Of a stretch of 36,586 nt of DNA, positions 1-10,857 are shown one piece after another. Each line of letters opens with the position of its first letter. Within the stretch, counting starts at the first letter, position 1. The translations under genes and the position numbers were made by a program. The stretch is from positions 1-36,586 of the forward strand of contig JARLGM010000056.1 in the NCBI GenBank assembly GCA_031292755.1, read 5' to 3'. The DNA comes from Candidatus Sulfopaludibacter sp. GTDB lineage: Bacteria > Acidobacteriota > Terriglobia > Bryobacterales > Bryobacteraceae. The notes beneath the pieces are model-generated. The model did not search any database, had not been told where the DNA came from, and saw only the letters and a list, made by a program, of their open reading frames with translations.

Positions 1-1
1 C

Positions 2-730
2 TCGCCACGGCGTCAAAACCGGCGAAAACGCTGCTCTTTTAAACCGGCGCTAACACACCGCCGTCTCCCTCTGGGAAATCAGGAGGTCGAGATCGCCGGC
101 GTGGCGCGGAACGCGCGCTATGGTTCGCTCAAAGGAGAGTTCGAACCGGTGGTCTACCTGCCGTTCGAGCAAGGCTCGTACTATCCGGTGGATGAGATGA
201 CGTTTGTCCTTCGCACTGGCGGCGACCCGCTGAGTTACGCCGGGACCGCGCGAGAAATCGTGCACCAGGCGGACCCTCGTGTGCCAGTGACCAATGTCAA
301 GACCGAGAAGGCGCAGATCGACCAGACCATGAATCAGGAGATCATTTTCGCCCGCCTCTGTACGGGCTTCGCATGCCTTGCGCTCATCATTGCCGCCGTA
401 GGCTCGTACGGCACCATGACGTACACTGTCGCGCGGCGCACCGGCGAAATCGGGATTCGCATGGCATTGGGCGCGCCGCGCGCCACGGTGGTCTGGATGG
501 TGCTGCGCGAGGTCCTGATCCTGGCAGCCGTGGGACTCGCCATCGGCGTCCCAGCGGCTCTGGGCACTTCCAAGTTGGTCGAATCGTTCCTCTTCGGAAT
601 CCAGCCCAACGATTCACGCGCCCTCTTCGCGGCAGTGGCGATTCTCCTCGCCGCCTCACTACTGGCCGGTTACCTGACCGCCCGGAAAGCCTCGCGCATC
701 GACCCTATGACTGCTGTGCGGCACGAGTGA
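2..730 (+). CDS. ADOP/MacB-type permease, C-terminal part (5' end outside window)
   Basis: The frame is open from the window edge to the stop at 728-730, so this is the end of a larger gene; a GTG at 101 is inside the conserved domain and is not a believable start. From about position 83 the protein reads EVEIAGVARNARYGSL, then a periplasmic stretch with LRTGGDPLSY, and then the last FtsX-like domain: a membrane helix (LCTGFACLALIIAAVG), the cytoplasmic GEIGIRMALGA signature, two more helices and the terminal RIDPMTAVRHE. It is very similar to the end of the complete permease at 32919-35663. These proteins are duplicated MacB/FtsX-like inner-membrane permeases found without a neighbouring ATPase in Acidobacteria; their substrates are unknown. 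The first roughly 65 bases do not read like the family (no FG..NPxG stretch), so the left edge may be rearranged or frameshifted. Confidence 0.8.
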   Translation, partial: SPRRQNRRKRCSFKPALTHRRLPLGNQEVEIAGVARNARYGSLKGEFEPVVYLPFEQGSYYPVDEMTFVLRTGGDPLSYAGTAREIVHQADPRVPVTNVKTEKAQIDQTMNQEIIFARLCTGFACLALIIAAVGSYGTMTYTVARRTGEIGIRMALGAPRATVVWMVLREVLILAAVGLAIGVPAALGTSKLVESFLFGIQPNDSRALFAAVAILLAASLLAGYLTARKASRIDPMTAVRHE

Positions 731-1238
731 CCGGCGCCCCAGGCGTAGTCTCGCGATAGTAGAGCACCAGGTCGGTCAACGGCGGAGCGTGCCCCATGCT
801 GCGCAGGAATCCGGCCACCTGTCCACGGTGGTGGGTACTGTGGTTCACCACGTGCAGAATCAGTTGCCACAGTGGCTGCGTCCACGGCCGGCCCTTCATA
901 TCGGAATACGAAAGCGGCTCGCGCACCTTCTCATCGCTCAAGCCCAAGGCCCATTCGCGCCAGCGCGTGTGCAGCGCGGGCCAATCGGTTTGCAGTACCG
1001 AAAGGTGTCGATCGGTCTCGTGTACAAATCCCGGATGGGTTCCTCGGGCCAGCCGCCAGAGCCAGATGCGACCGGCGGCGAATATGTGGACCAGCGTGCC
1101 CAGCACACTGTGATCCGCCGTCCCGAAATCGCGGGTCAACTCCTCCTCGCTCAAATCGCTTGCCGACTGCACCAGCCGTTCGCTTGCCCAAGCTGTGTAA
1201 TCGATATGAGTGCGCAATACCTCCAGGGAAACAGGCAT
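705..1238 (-). CDS. DinB/YfiT-family putative metalloenzyme
   Basis: A 177-residue protein with the DinB four-helix-bundle pattern. The likely metal-binding histidines are H51 (GTLVHIFAA) and H133/H137 (HVVNHSTHHRGQ), the usual one-plus-HxxxH arrangement of this superfamily. Known members bind divalent metal and include bacillithiol, mycothiol or glutathione S-transferase-like enzymes and damage-inducible proteins of unknown activity; nothing here fixes the substrate. The gene overlaps the end of the upstream permease by 26 bp in convergent orientation, so the last residues (PVTRAAQQS) lie over the permease C-terminus. The ATG start at 1238 has no Shine-Dalgarno sequence but a TATTAT hexamer six bases upstream. 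Confidence 0.85.
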   Translation of the reverse strand: MPVSLEVLRTHIDYTAWASERLVQSASDLSEEELTRDFGTADHSVLGTLVHIFAAGRIWLWRLARGTHPGFVHETDRHLSVLQTDWPALHTRWREWALGLSDEKVREPLSYSDMKGRPWTQPLWQLILHVVNHSTHHRGQVAGFLRSMGHAPPLTDLVLYYRETTPGAPVTRAAQQS

Positions 1239-1244
1239 AAATCG

Positions 1245-1250
1245 ATAATA
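1245..1250 (-). promoter_or_regulatory. -10-like TATTAT, six bases before the DinB-type start
   Basis: TATTAT on the minus strand lies six bases upstream of the ATG at 1238. With no ribosome-binding site visible, this spacing would put the transcription start at or next to the start codon (leaderless mRNA). No good -35 hexamer was seen, so this is a weak call. Confidence 0.3.
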
Positions 1251-1298
1251 ACGCCGGCCGTTTTGCCCGGACCACGTAACCTTTTTCGCGCGGCACAG

Positions 1299-1304
1299 TA
1301 TAAC
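1299..1304 (+). promoter_or_regulatory. -10-like TATAAC, five bases before the ADOP start
   Basis: TATAAC lies five bases upstream of the ATG at 1310 and no Shine-Dalgarno sequence is present. The spacing fits a leaderless transcript, although no -35 consensus was found. Confidence 0.3.
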
Positions 1305-1309
1305 GATCG

Positions 1310-3814
1310 ATGGCTGTTCTACTCCGAGATTTCCTCTATGCGGTGCGTACCTTGCGCAAATCGCCCGTCTTTCTGGCCGTAGCCGTGCTATCGCTGGCCC
1401 TGGGCATCGGCGCCAATACGGCGATTTTTACACTCATTAACCAGCTCATCCTGCAACCCCTCCCCGTGAAGCATCCCGAGCAGCTTGTGATGCTCGCCGG
1501 ACGCGGCAAACATTACGGCGGCAACAACGGACCCGACCGCCTCTCCTACCCCATGTATCAGGAAATCCGCGATAAGAACCAGGTCTTCAGCGGCATGTTC
1601 TGCACCTACCCGGCCACGGTGAGCGCGTCGTTCCAGGGCCGCACGGAACTGATCGGTGCGGATTATGTCTCCGGCAACTACTTCCCCGTTCTCGGCATCG
1701 GCGCCGCGGTGGGCCGCGTCTTCACCGCGTCGGACGACCTGATTCAGGGCGGCCACCCGCTCGCCGTTCTCAGCTACGGTTACTGGCGCGCGCGCTTCGG
1801 CGCCGACCCGCAGATCGTTGGCAAACAGATGGTGGTCAACGGCCGCGACCTGACCATCATCGGTGTCAGCGCGGCGGGATTCGATGGCGTCGAGCCGGGC
1901 CGCGCGCCGCAGATTCGCATCCCCGTCACCATGAAGGACGAGTTGCCCCGCATAACCGATTTCAGCCGCTTGAACAACAATCGCTTCCGCTGGGCCGAAG
2001 TCTTCGGCCGCCTCAAGCCCAACGTCACCATCGAAAAGGCGCAGGCCGGATTGCAACCGCTCTTCCACCAGATCCTCAACCGTGAAGTAACCGAGAAACC
2101 CTTCGCTAAAACCTCGCCCTTCGTCAAGCAGGAATTCCTGAAGATGTGGATGGAAGTGATGCCCGGCTCGAAGGGCCGCTCCAACCTGCGTAAGGCTTAC
2201 TCGAAACCGCTTTTCGCTCTGATGGGCATCGTCGGCCTGGTGCTCCTGATTGCCTGCTCCAATCTGGCGAATCTGCTGATCGCGCGAGCCTCGGCGCGCC
2301 AGAAAGAAATCGCCGTGCGCCTGGCCCTGGGAGCGGGACGCGGCCGTCTGATCAGCCAACTGCTGGTGGAAAGCTTCGTGCTTGCCGCGGTGGGGGGCGC
2401 CCTGGGCATCGGCCTGGCCGTACTGATCGACCAGGCGCTGATCGATTTCCTGCCTTCCGGACACACGCCGCTCTCGTTGACCAGCACGCCGGATTGGACC
2501 GTCCTGGCATTCACCTTCGCCATCTCCCTGATCGCCGGCGCGCTCTTCGGGCTGGTTCCGGCGCTGCAATCCACCCGCCCCAAACTGGCGAATACCTTGA
2601 AGGACCAGGCTGGCAGCGTCATCCGGGGCAGTTCCGCCCGGCTGCGCAACGGCCTGGTGGTGGCGCAGGTATCGCTGTCGCTGCTATTGCTGATCGGCGC
2701 CGGACTGTTTTTGCAAAGCCTGCGCAACTTGAAGACCCTGAACCCCGGCTTCGATGTGAAGAACCTGCTGGCATTCGATGTGGACCCGACCATGAGCCGC
2801 TATGACCCCAAATGGACCCGGGATTACTACCGCCGCCTGCGCGACCGCTTGAGCGCGCTGCCCGGAGTCCAGTCCCAAACCTTCGCCGTAATCCCCGTGC
2901 TGGAGGACAACGAGTGGGATAACTGGGTCACCATCGAAGGCTACTCCGCCAAACCCGATGAGCGCCCCGACCCGCACATGCAGTATTGCACTCCGGGGTT
3001 CTTCCAGACGCTGAAGATCCCAATCCTGCTGGGCCGCGACTTCAACGACCGCGACGATGCCGGAGCGCCCAAAGTGGCGATCGTCAATCAGAAATTCGTC
3101 AAGCGCTATTTTGGCGATGCCAACCCGATTGGCCGCCACGTCGGCATGGGTATCGACCCGGGCACCAAGACCGATATCCAAATCGTGGGTGTGGCCGCCG
3201 ACACCAAGTACGAAAGCATGCGCGACGAAATCCCCTACGAGCTTTACATTCCCAGCGATCAAAAAGGCTTCGCCAACGGCGGCACGTTCTACATCCGCAC
3301 TCCTGGCGACGCCACGCAAATGTTCAATACCCTGCGCGCGGCGGTACGGGAGGTGGATGACACCGTGCCCTTCTACGACCTGCGCACCTTGGATCATCAA
3401 CAGGAGATTTCTCTGCTCACCGAGCGCCTGCTGGCGGCCCTTTCCAGCGTCTTCGGATGTCTCGCCACGCTGTTGGCCGCCCTCGGGCTCTATGGCGTGA
3501 TGGCCTTCATGGTGGCCCGCCGCACGCGCGAGATTGGCATTCGCATGGCGCTGGGCGCGGGACAAGGCTCGGTAGTGTGGATGGTGATGCGCGAGACTCT
3601 GACGCTGGCCGGAACCGGAGTGGCCATCGGACTGGCCGGAGCCTACGGCGTCACGCGCCTGATTCAGACTCAGTTGTTCGGCGTCGAGCCCACCGACCTG
3701 CTCACCCTGGCCGCGGCATCGCTCGGCATCGCCGCGGTCACCGCTCTCGCCGGCTTCCTCCCGGCGCGCCGCGCCACCGGAGTGGACCCCATGAGCGCCC
3801 TGCGCTGGGAGTAG
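1310..3814 (+). CDS. ADOP-family duplicated orphan ABC permease (MacB/FtsX-like)
   Basis: An 834-residue inner-membrane protein with two MacB_PCD/FtsX units. Residues 1-45 hold a cytoplasmic start (LLRDFLYAVRTLRKSP) and the first helix (LSLALGIGANTAIF); a periplasmic domain follows to about 290; the first FtsX domain (about 295-425) contains NLANLLIARASARQKEIAVRL; a second periplasmic domain contains GRDFNDRDD and FGDANPIGRHVG; the last FtsX domain (about 700-834) ends GVDPMSALRWE. This is the layout of the acidobacterial ADOP family. No ATPase gene is adjacent, as is typical, so transport by itself is unproven; mechanotransmission or partnering with a distant ATPase is possible. It lacks the roughly 80-residue N-terminal extension of the paralogue at 32919-35663. 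It converges with the CDF gene, leaving 3 bp between the stops. Confidence 0.92.
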   Translation: MAVLLRDFLYAVRTLRKSPVFLAVAVLSLALGIGANTAIFTLINQLILQPLPVKHPEQLVMLAGRGKHYGGNNGPDRLSYPMYQEIRDKNQVFSGMFCTYPATVSASFQGRTELIGADYVSGNYFPVLGIGAAVGRVFTASDDLIQGGHPLAVLSYGYWRARFGADPQIVGKQMVVNGRDLTIIGVSAAGFDGVEPGRAPQIRIPVTMKDELPRITDFSRLNNNRFRWAEVFGRLKPNVTIEKAQAGLQPLFHQILNREVTEKPFAKTSPFVKQEFLKMWMEVMPGSKGRSNLRKAYSKPLFALMGIVGLVLLIACSNLANLLIARASARQKEIAVRLALGAGRGRLISQLLVESFVLAAVGGALGIGLAVLIDQALIDFLPSGHTPLSLTSTPDWTVLAFTFAISLIAGALFGLVPALQSTRPKLANTLKDQAGSVIRGSSARLRNGLVVAQVSLSLLLLIGAGLFLQSLRNLKTLNPGFDVKNLLAFDVDPTMSRYDPKWTRDYYRRLRDRLSALPGVQSQTFAVIPVLEDNEWDNWVTIEGYSAKPDERPDPHMQYCTPGFFQTLKIPILLGRDFNDRDDAGAPKVAIVNQKFVKRYFGDANPIGRHVGMGIDPGTKTDIQIVGVAADTKYESMRDEIPYELYIPSDQKGFANGGTFYIRTPGDATQMFNTLRAAVREVDDTVPFYDLRTLDHQQEISLLTERLLAALSSVFGCLATLLAALGLYGVMAFMVARRTREIGIRMALGAGQGSVVWMVMRETLTLAGTGVAIGLAGAYGVTRLIQTQLFGVEPTDLLTLAAASLGIAAVTALAGFLPARRATGVDPMSALRWE

Positions 3815-3817
3815 CGC

Positions 3818-4678
3818 CTACGGCGATGGCTCCACGTGCACCAGCACGTCCGCCACCCAATCCAGCCGCTCCAGAATCCGCAGCCGTACCTGGTGCGCAA
3901 TGTCGTGCGATTGCCGGACCGTCATCTCCGGATCCACCTCCAGGTGCAGGTCCACGTGATACTTCAAGCCCGTCTTGCGCGCGAAGCATTTTTCCACTCC
4001 ACGCACCCCGGGCTGGCTCCGCGCCACTTCGCGAAGCTGAGTCATGAAATCGTCGCCAGGCATCGTATCCATCAACTGCATGGCCGTGTCGTAGGCGACA
4101 CGAATGCCGGTGGTCACCACGATCAGCCCCACCACGAACCCGCCGTACCTGTCAGCCTCCAGGAATCGGGAAGGCGCCGCCAGAGTCAGGCCCACCGCGA
4201 CCAGCGCGGCCACGGCGGACACGCTGTCCATGGCATCGTTCCACGCGTCGGCGGTCAGCGCCGAACTCTTCAGACGCCGGCCGTAGCGAAACTTGCTGGC
4301 TGCGAGCGCCGCCTTCGCTACCAATGACGCAAGCAGGGGATAGATGACAAACCCGGCCACAGCCTCGCGAGGCTGCCCCAGGCTCTGCACCGAGATGTAG
4401 GAGATGAGTGCTCCGCCCGCCGTCAGTAACAGGCCGATCAACAGACCCGTCAGCGTTTCCACGCGGCCGTGGCCGTAAGGATGATTCTCGTCCGCGGGAA
4501 TCGCGGCCAGCGTCAGGCCCAGAAGCACGAATCCGGAAGCGAACACGTCGCTCGTGGATTCCAACCCGTCAGCCACTACCGCCGTGGAATGTCCCGCCAT
4601 GCCGGCGATGACCTTGACCACGGCCAGCGCGGCGCTGACCGCCATTCCGAGCGCCGCCACGCGTTGGCCGGTTTGCAT
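3818..4678 (-). CDS. Cation diffusion facilitator (CDF) family metal transporter
   Basis: A 286-residue protein with about six membrane helices (residues 10-205) and a cytoplasmic C-terminal domain (about 210-286) of the ZT-dimer type. Helix 2 contains ADGLESTSDVFASG and the following loop contains HPYGHGR, both CDF hallmarks; helix 5 contains ADAWNDAMDS. Such proteins exchange Zn, Fe, Mn or Co for protons across the inner membrane. At the usual HxxxD positions this protein reads E40-xxx-D44 and N147-xxx-D151, so the metal site differs from the common zinc exporters and the metal cannot be inferred. It starts 18 bp after the aceE stop on the same strand, so the two may be co-transcribed. Confidence 0.9.
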   Translation of the reverse strand: MQTGQRVAALGMAVSAALAVVKVIAGMAGHSTAVVADGLESTSDVFASGFVLLGLTLAAIPADENHPYGHGRVETLTGLLIGLLLTAGGALISYISVQSLGQPREAVAGFVIYPLLASLVAKAALAASKFRYGRRLKSSALTADAWNDAMDSVSAVAALVAVGLTLAAPSRFLEADRYGGFVVGLIVVTTGIRVAYDTAMQLMDTMPGDDFMTQLREVARSQPGVRGVEKCFARKTGLKYHVDLHLEVDPEMTVRQSHDIAHQVRLRILERLDWVADVLVHVEPSP

Positions 4679-4696
4679 CGCCTTGTGGAGGAACTG

Positions 4697-7372
<2,676 letters not shown>

Positions 7373-7377
7373 GGATA

Positions 7378-7383
7378 CTTATA
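7378..7383 (-). promoter_or_regulatory. -10-like TATAAG, five bases before aceE
   Basis: TATAAG on the minus strand lies five bases upstream of the aceE ATG, with no ribosome-binding site in between. It is compatible with a leaderless transcript; no -35 consensus was seen. Confidence 0.3.
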
Positions 7384-7510
7384 TTTTGGCACAGCAACGG
7401 CTATCGCCGGTGTTCAGTCTCTGTGCCACAATGAGGTCATGGGCAGCAAGTAACCTGGTTGCGAATGCGGCAGTCTATCGTTTATCTGTAGAATTTGGGA
7501 GGAAATTGCC

Positions 7511-7729
7511 ATGGTCGAATGTCCCGTTTGCGATGGAAAGATCGATGTGGATGAAGAAGACGTCGACGAAGGCGACACCATCAGTTGCGATGAGTGTGGT
7601 GCAGCTTTAAAGGTCGTTGGCACCGAACCTTTGGAACTGGAGTCCGCCGAAGATCTCGAAGAGGAAGAAGATGAGGAGGACGGGTTCCTGGAAGAAGAAG
7701 AGGAAGATGCGGACGAAGATTGGAAATAG
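7511..7729 (+). CDS. LysW/ArgW-like acidic zinc-ribbon mini-protein
   Basis: A 72-residue protein. Residues 1-40 match the LysW/ArgW amino-group carrier fold: CPVC (C4/C7) and CDEC (C26/C29) form a zinc ribbon, followed by GAALKVVGTEPLELE, which resembles the GAELEVV.LDPLELE stretch of LysW. LysW proteins are about 55 residues long and end in EDWGE, whose last glutamate carries aminoadipate or glutamate. Here residues 45-70 are an expanded Glu/Asp run and the chain ends DADEDWK, without the carrier glutamate. No lysX, argB or argC homologue is nearby. The carrier function is therefore doubtful; a metal-binding or acidic interaction protein is an alternative. GGGAGG at 7498-7503 is a strong ribosome-binding site for this ATG. 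Confidence 0.8.
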   Translation: MVECPVCDGKIDVDEEDVDEGDTISCDECGAALKVVGTEPLELESAEDLEEEEDEEDGFLEEEEEDADEDWK

Positions 7730-7738
7730 GAGTCTGTG

Positions 7739-8092
7739 ATGAAACGGGTTTGGATGGTCCTGCTGGCCGCGCTGCTGTTCTCGACAGCCGCCACTTTCGC
7801 CCAAAAGAAAGGTAAGCAGGACCAGACCCGCAACGTGCAGGGAACCGTGAGCGCCGCCGATGGCACCGTGGTCAACGGCGCCCGCGTCTACCTGGAAAAC
7901 ACCAAGAGCCTGCAGGTTCGCACCTTCTACACGCAGACCGACGGGAGCTACTATTTCCACGAACTCAGCACGGATGTGGACTACAAACTCCGGGCTGAAT
8001 TTGACGGATCCACCAGCCCCACTCGAACGCTCAGTTCCTTCGACTCGCGCAAAGACGCGGTCATGAATCTCAAGTTGAATCCCAAGAAGTAG
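7739..8092 (+). CDS. Secreted carboxypeptidase-regulatory-like domain protein
   Basis: A 117-residue exported protein. Residues 1-21 are a signal peptide (MKRVWMVLLAALLFSTAATFA, cleaved near TFA-Q). Residues about 30-115 form one beta-sandwich of the CarboxypepD_reg-like type: VQGTVSAADGTVVNGARVYLEN, then TQTDGSYYFHELSTDVDYKLRAEFDG. In Acidobacteria such domains often occur alone or at the start of TonB-dependent receptors; no enzymatic residues are seen. A GTG at 7736 is also in frame, but AGGAG at 7728-7732 is better spaced for the ATG at 7739. It lies nine bases after the LysW-like gene on the same strand and is probably in one operon with it. Confidence 0.85.
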   Translation: MKRVWMVLLAALLFSTAATFAQKKGKQDQTRNVQGTVSAADGTVVNGARVYLENTKSLQVRTFYTQTDGSYYFHELSTDVDYKLRAEFDGSTSPTRTLSSFDSRKDAVMNLKLNPKK

Positions 8093-8113
8093 CGTAGGCC
8101 TCCCGGCCTGCGC
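8092..8113. terminator. Hairpin between convergent genes, candidate bidirectional terminator
   Basis: GCGTAGGCC and GGCCTGCGC form a 9-bp stem (one G-U pair) around a TCCC loop, located exactly between the stop of the secreted protein and the stop of rarA. The flanks are only moderately T-rich on either strand, so termination is plausible but not certain. It could also be a dispersed intergenic palindromic repeat. Confidence 0.45.
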
Positions 8114-8116
8114 ATC

Positions 8117-9415
8117 TCACTTCTTTTCCTTCAACCTCCGGATCTCCTCCAGCCTCTCTCCGATCCGCTTTTCCAGACCGCGATCGGTAGGGAAGTAATA
8201 TCTCCGGCCGGCCAGCGAAGGCGGCAGGCACTCCATATCCGGAATGGCGTTCTCCAGATTGTGCGCGTGCTGGTACCCCTCGCCATAGCCCCACTCTTTC
8301 ATGGAGCGGGTCACCGCGTTGCGCAAATTCATCGGCACCGGCTCGGCAATGGTCTTCTCTACATCCGCGTGAATCGCCCCCATCGCGCGGTACGCCGCGT
8401 CGGACTTCGGCGCTACACACAGGTAAATCGCCGCCTGTGCCAGGGCCAGGTCGCCCTCTGGAATCCCCAGAAAATGGACTGCCTGCATGGCGGCTACGCT
8501 TTGCTCGATCGCCCTCGGATCGGCCAGGCTGATATCTTCAATGGACATGCGGATCAGCCGCCGCGCGATATACAGCCGGTCTTCCCCCGCCTCCAGCATG
8601 CGCGTCAACCAGTACAGCGCCGCATCCACATCGCTCGACCGCACCGATTTGTGCAGCGCCGATATCAGGTTGAAGTGCTCTTCTCCGCCCTTGTCGTATA
8701 GCAGCACCTTGCGCTGCATCGCATCCTGCACCCCGTCCCCGGTCAGGGTGCCGCCCGGCGCCGCCGCCGCCGCGGCTTCCAACGTGTTGTACGCCTGCCG
8801 CGCGTCTCCGTTGGAATAGATGGCGATCTGTTCCAGCAGTTCGTCCGGCGCTTCCAGCCCCACCACCGGCAGCGCGCGCCGCAGCAACTCCATCAATTCG
8901 GGCACGGTCAGCCCGCGCAGCGCGTACACTCGCGACCGCGAGAGCAGCGCGGAAATCACCTCGAACGAAGGATTCTCCGTCGTCGCGCCGATCAGGATGA
9001 TGTCACCCCGCTCCACGTACGGCAGGAATGCATCTTGCTGCGCCTTGTTGAACCGGTGGATTTCATCGATGAACAGGATCGTGCGCTTCCCCAGGTTGCG
9101 CAGTTTCTCGGCGTCCGCCATCACCGCTTTGATTTCTTTGATGCCGCTCAATACCGCGCTGAAGGGAATGAACTCGCACCGCGTCAGCCGCGCGATGAGC
9201 TTGGCCAGCGTGGTCTTGCCCACTCCCGGCGGCCCCCACAGGATGATGGAAGTGAGCTGGTCGCGCTCAATCTGCCGGCGCAGCGGTTTGCCCGGGCCCA
9301 GAATGTGCTCCTGGCCGGCGTAGTCTTCCAGTCGGTTCGGACGCATGCGCTCGGCCAGCGGCCGCTTCCCGGTTGCCCGGTCTTCTGCCGGCGGAGTGTT
9401 GTCGAAGAGACTCAC
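8117..9415 (-). CDS. rarA: Replication-associated recombination ATPase RarA (MgsA)
   Basis: A 432-residue AAA+ ATPase. The N-terminus (LAERMRPNRLEDYAGQEHILG) is typical of the RarA/Mgs1/WRNIP1 family. Walker A is GPPGVGKT (61-68) and Walker B is LFIDEIHR (D117/E118), followed by the sensor-1 region ILIGATTENPSFE. The C-terminal half (SALHKSVRSSDVDAALYWLTRML; AQAAIYLCVAPKSDAAYRAM) is the RarA tetramerisation domain. RarA acts at stalled replication forks, opening duplex DNA ends. Its start overlaps the stop of the upstream methyltransferase gene by 4 bp (ATGA), so the two are translationally coupled. The symbol is assigned from family features. Confidence 0.95.
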   Translation of the reverse strand: MSLFDNTPPAEDRATGKRPLAERMRPNRLEDYAGQEHILGPGKPLRRQIERDQLTSIILWGPPGVGKTTLAKLIARLTRCEFIPFSAVLSGIKEIKAVMADAEKLRNLGKRTILFIDEIHRFNKAQQDAFLPYVERGDIILIGATTENPSFEVISALLSRSRVYALRGLTVPELMELLRRALPVVGLEAPDELLEQIAIYSNGDARQAYNTLEAAAAAAPGGTLTGDGVQDAMQRKVLLYDKGGEEHFNLISALHKSVRSSDVDAALYWLTRMLEAGEDRLYIARRLIRMSIEDISLADPRAIEQSVAAMQAVHFLGIPEGDLALAQAAIYLCVAPKSDAAYRAMGAIHADVEKTIAEPVPMNLRNAVTRSMKEWGYGEGYQHAHNLENAIPDMECLPPSLAGRRYYFPTDRGLEKRIGERLEEIRRLKEKK

Positions 9416-10218
9416 GTCTTTCGCGCTCTCTGCCGCCGCGCTTCGTATAGAATGATTCCCGCGGCCACCGCCGCATTTAAAGACTCTACCCCGACGGTGG
9501 GAATCGAAAGATCCAGCGCCGCCGACCGCAGATCGCCGCTCACGCCCCGCGCTTCATTGCCGATAATCAGCCCGCACTTCGCCGTCAGATCGACATCGCT
9601 CAACGCGCGCGCCGGCGCGCCGTTGGAGGCCGGTACTGCGGCGTAGAGCGCGACTCTGTTCTGCTGCAAAGCGGCCCGCGCCAGCGAGGCGTCCAACCCG
9701 TGCAGATAGGGTACGCGGAACAGGGATCCCGCCGAGGCGCGCAGCGTTTTGGCGTTAAACGGGCTCACCGTACCCTTCAGGAACAGCGCGCCGGTAGCTC
9801 CGAAAGCTTCCGCCACGCGCACAATAGCGCCCGCGTTTCCGGGATCCTGCAGCCCGTCCAGCACCACCACCAGCGAGCTGCCGCGGAACAGTTGCTCCAG
9901 TTTCCATTCGGGAGGCTGCACCAGCGCCATCACGCCCTGGCTGGTCTCCGTCCCGGAAATGCTCTGCATCAAGCTGTCCGGCAGTACCACCACTTTCACG
10001 CCGGGCAGGCGCCGCACGTGCGCCTCGGCGGCGGACCGCACCGAATCGGCCGCCAGCACCATTCTCACCACGCAATCGCTGCGCAGCGCCTCTTCCAGCA
10101 GGTGGAAGCTTTCCGCCACGCACCAGCCCTGCTCTGTCAGCCCGCCGCGAGCAATGGCGCGGCGCACATCCTTCAACAGGGGATTGGCGGCGCTGGTGAT
10201 CGTCTCTGCCTTCGGCAT
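9412..10218 (-). CDS. TrmH/SpoU-family RNA 2'-O-methyltransferase
   Basis: A 268-residue SPOUT-class methyltransferase. Residues 1-100 form the substrate-recognition domain (ITSAANPLLKDVRRA at the start, typical of rRNA methyltransferases of this family). The knotted catalytic domain carries motif 1 (LDGLQDPGNAGAIVRVAEAFG, about 120-140, with N128), motif 2 (IIGNEARGVS) and motif 3 (SIPTVGVESLNAAVAAGIILYEA). These enzymes methylate ribose 2'-OH in rRNA or tRNA; the exact nucleotide cannot be read. It is the first gene of a two-gene operon with rarA. It is divergent from the YdcF-type gene, with 37 bp between start codons; no Shine-Dalgarno sequence is present. Confidence 0.92.
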   Translation of the reverse strand: MPKAETITSAANPLLKDVRRAIARGGLTEQGWCVAESFHLLEEALRSDCVVRMVLAADSVRSAAEAHVRRLPGVKVVVLPDSLMQSISGTETSQGVMALVQPPEWKLEQLFRGSSLVVVLDGLQDPGNAGAIVRVAEAFGATGALFLKGTVSPFNAKTLRASAGSLFRVPYLHGLDASLARAALQQNRVALYAAVPASNGAPARALSDVDLTAKCGLIIGNEARGVSGDLRSAALDLSIPTVGVESLNAAVAAGIILYEARRQRARKT

Positions 10219-10255
10219 CTGTTTACAATAATGTTTCGAGATCAGAATAGCGCAG

Positions 10256-10846
10256 ATGAAAAGGGTTGTATGGAGCGTGTTGGCCGCGGCGATGACCGCA
10301 TTGGCGTTCTACGTCGCGTACCTTTCGGTCCGCATTCAGCAGCAATCCGTGCGCGATGAGGCCCAGCCTTCGGAAGTGATCCTGGTGCTGGGGGCGGCCG
10401 AATATAACGGCCGGCCCTCTCCGGTCCTGCGCGCGCGTCTGGATCACGCCCTGGACCTTTACCGGCGTCAACTGGCTCCCCGCATCCTCACCACCGGCGG
10501 CGCCGGCGGCGACCCGGTTTTCACCGAAGGCGGCGTGGGCCGCTCCTACCTCATCAGCCGCGGCGTGCCGCCCGACGCCATCATCGTCGAGACCGAAGCC
10601 GACAGCACGCTCGAATCCACCGCCATGGCCAGCGAAATCATGCGCCGCATGGGCCTTCACTCGGTCATCGTGGTCAGCGACGGCTATCACATCTACCGGG
10701 TCAAGCGAATGCTCGAATCCCGCGGATTGAAAGTGTACGGGTCGCCTCGCAAAGAGCAGTTGTACCCCGGCCTGTTTCACGAACGCTGGAACTACCTCAA
10801 GCAGGCCATCGGCTACCTGCTCTGGAAGGCCGGCCTGGCCGCCTGA
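10256..10846 (+). CDS. YdcF/DUF218-family membrane-anchored protein
   Basis: A 196-residue protein with an N-terminal membrane anchor (residues 4-26) and a DUF218 core: ILVLGAAEYNGRPSPVLRARLDHALDLY (about 42-70), TTGGAGGDPVFTEG, IVETEADSTLESTAMAS and VVSDGYHIYRVKRM. The strand-loop residues AD, ST and SDGYH are the conserved polar positions of the family. YdcF/SanA/ElyC-type proteins act at the cell envelope; E. coli YdcF binds S-adenosylmethionine and ElyC influences peptidoglycan precursors, but the activity here is unknown. A TACAAT at 10224-10229 could be a -10 element. Confidence 0.85.
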   Translation: MKRVVWSVLAAAMTALAFYVAYLSVRIQQQSVRDEAQPSEVILVLGAAEYNGRPSPVLRARLDHALDLYRRQLAPRILTTGGAGGDPVFTEGGVGRSYLISRGVPPDAIIVETEADSTLESTAMASEIMRRMGLHSVIVVSDGYHIYRVKRMLESRGLKVYGSPRKEQLYPGLFHERWNYLKQAIGYLLWKAGLAA

Positions 10847-10857
10847 TCGGCCATTTC

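Noticed and set aside
1388..2569. A 393-codon open frame antisense to the complete ADOP permease
   Set aside because: Shadow of the coding strand; composition dominated by Gln, Glu, Arg and His without any domain.
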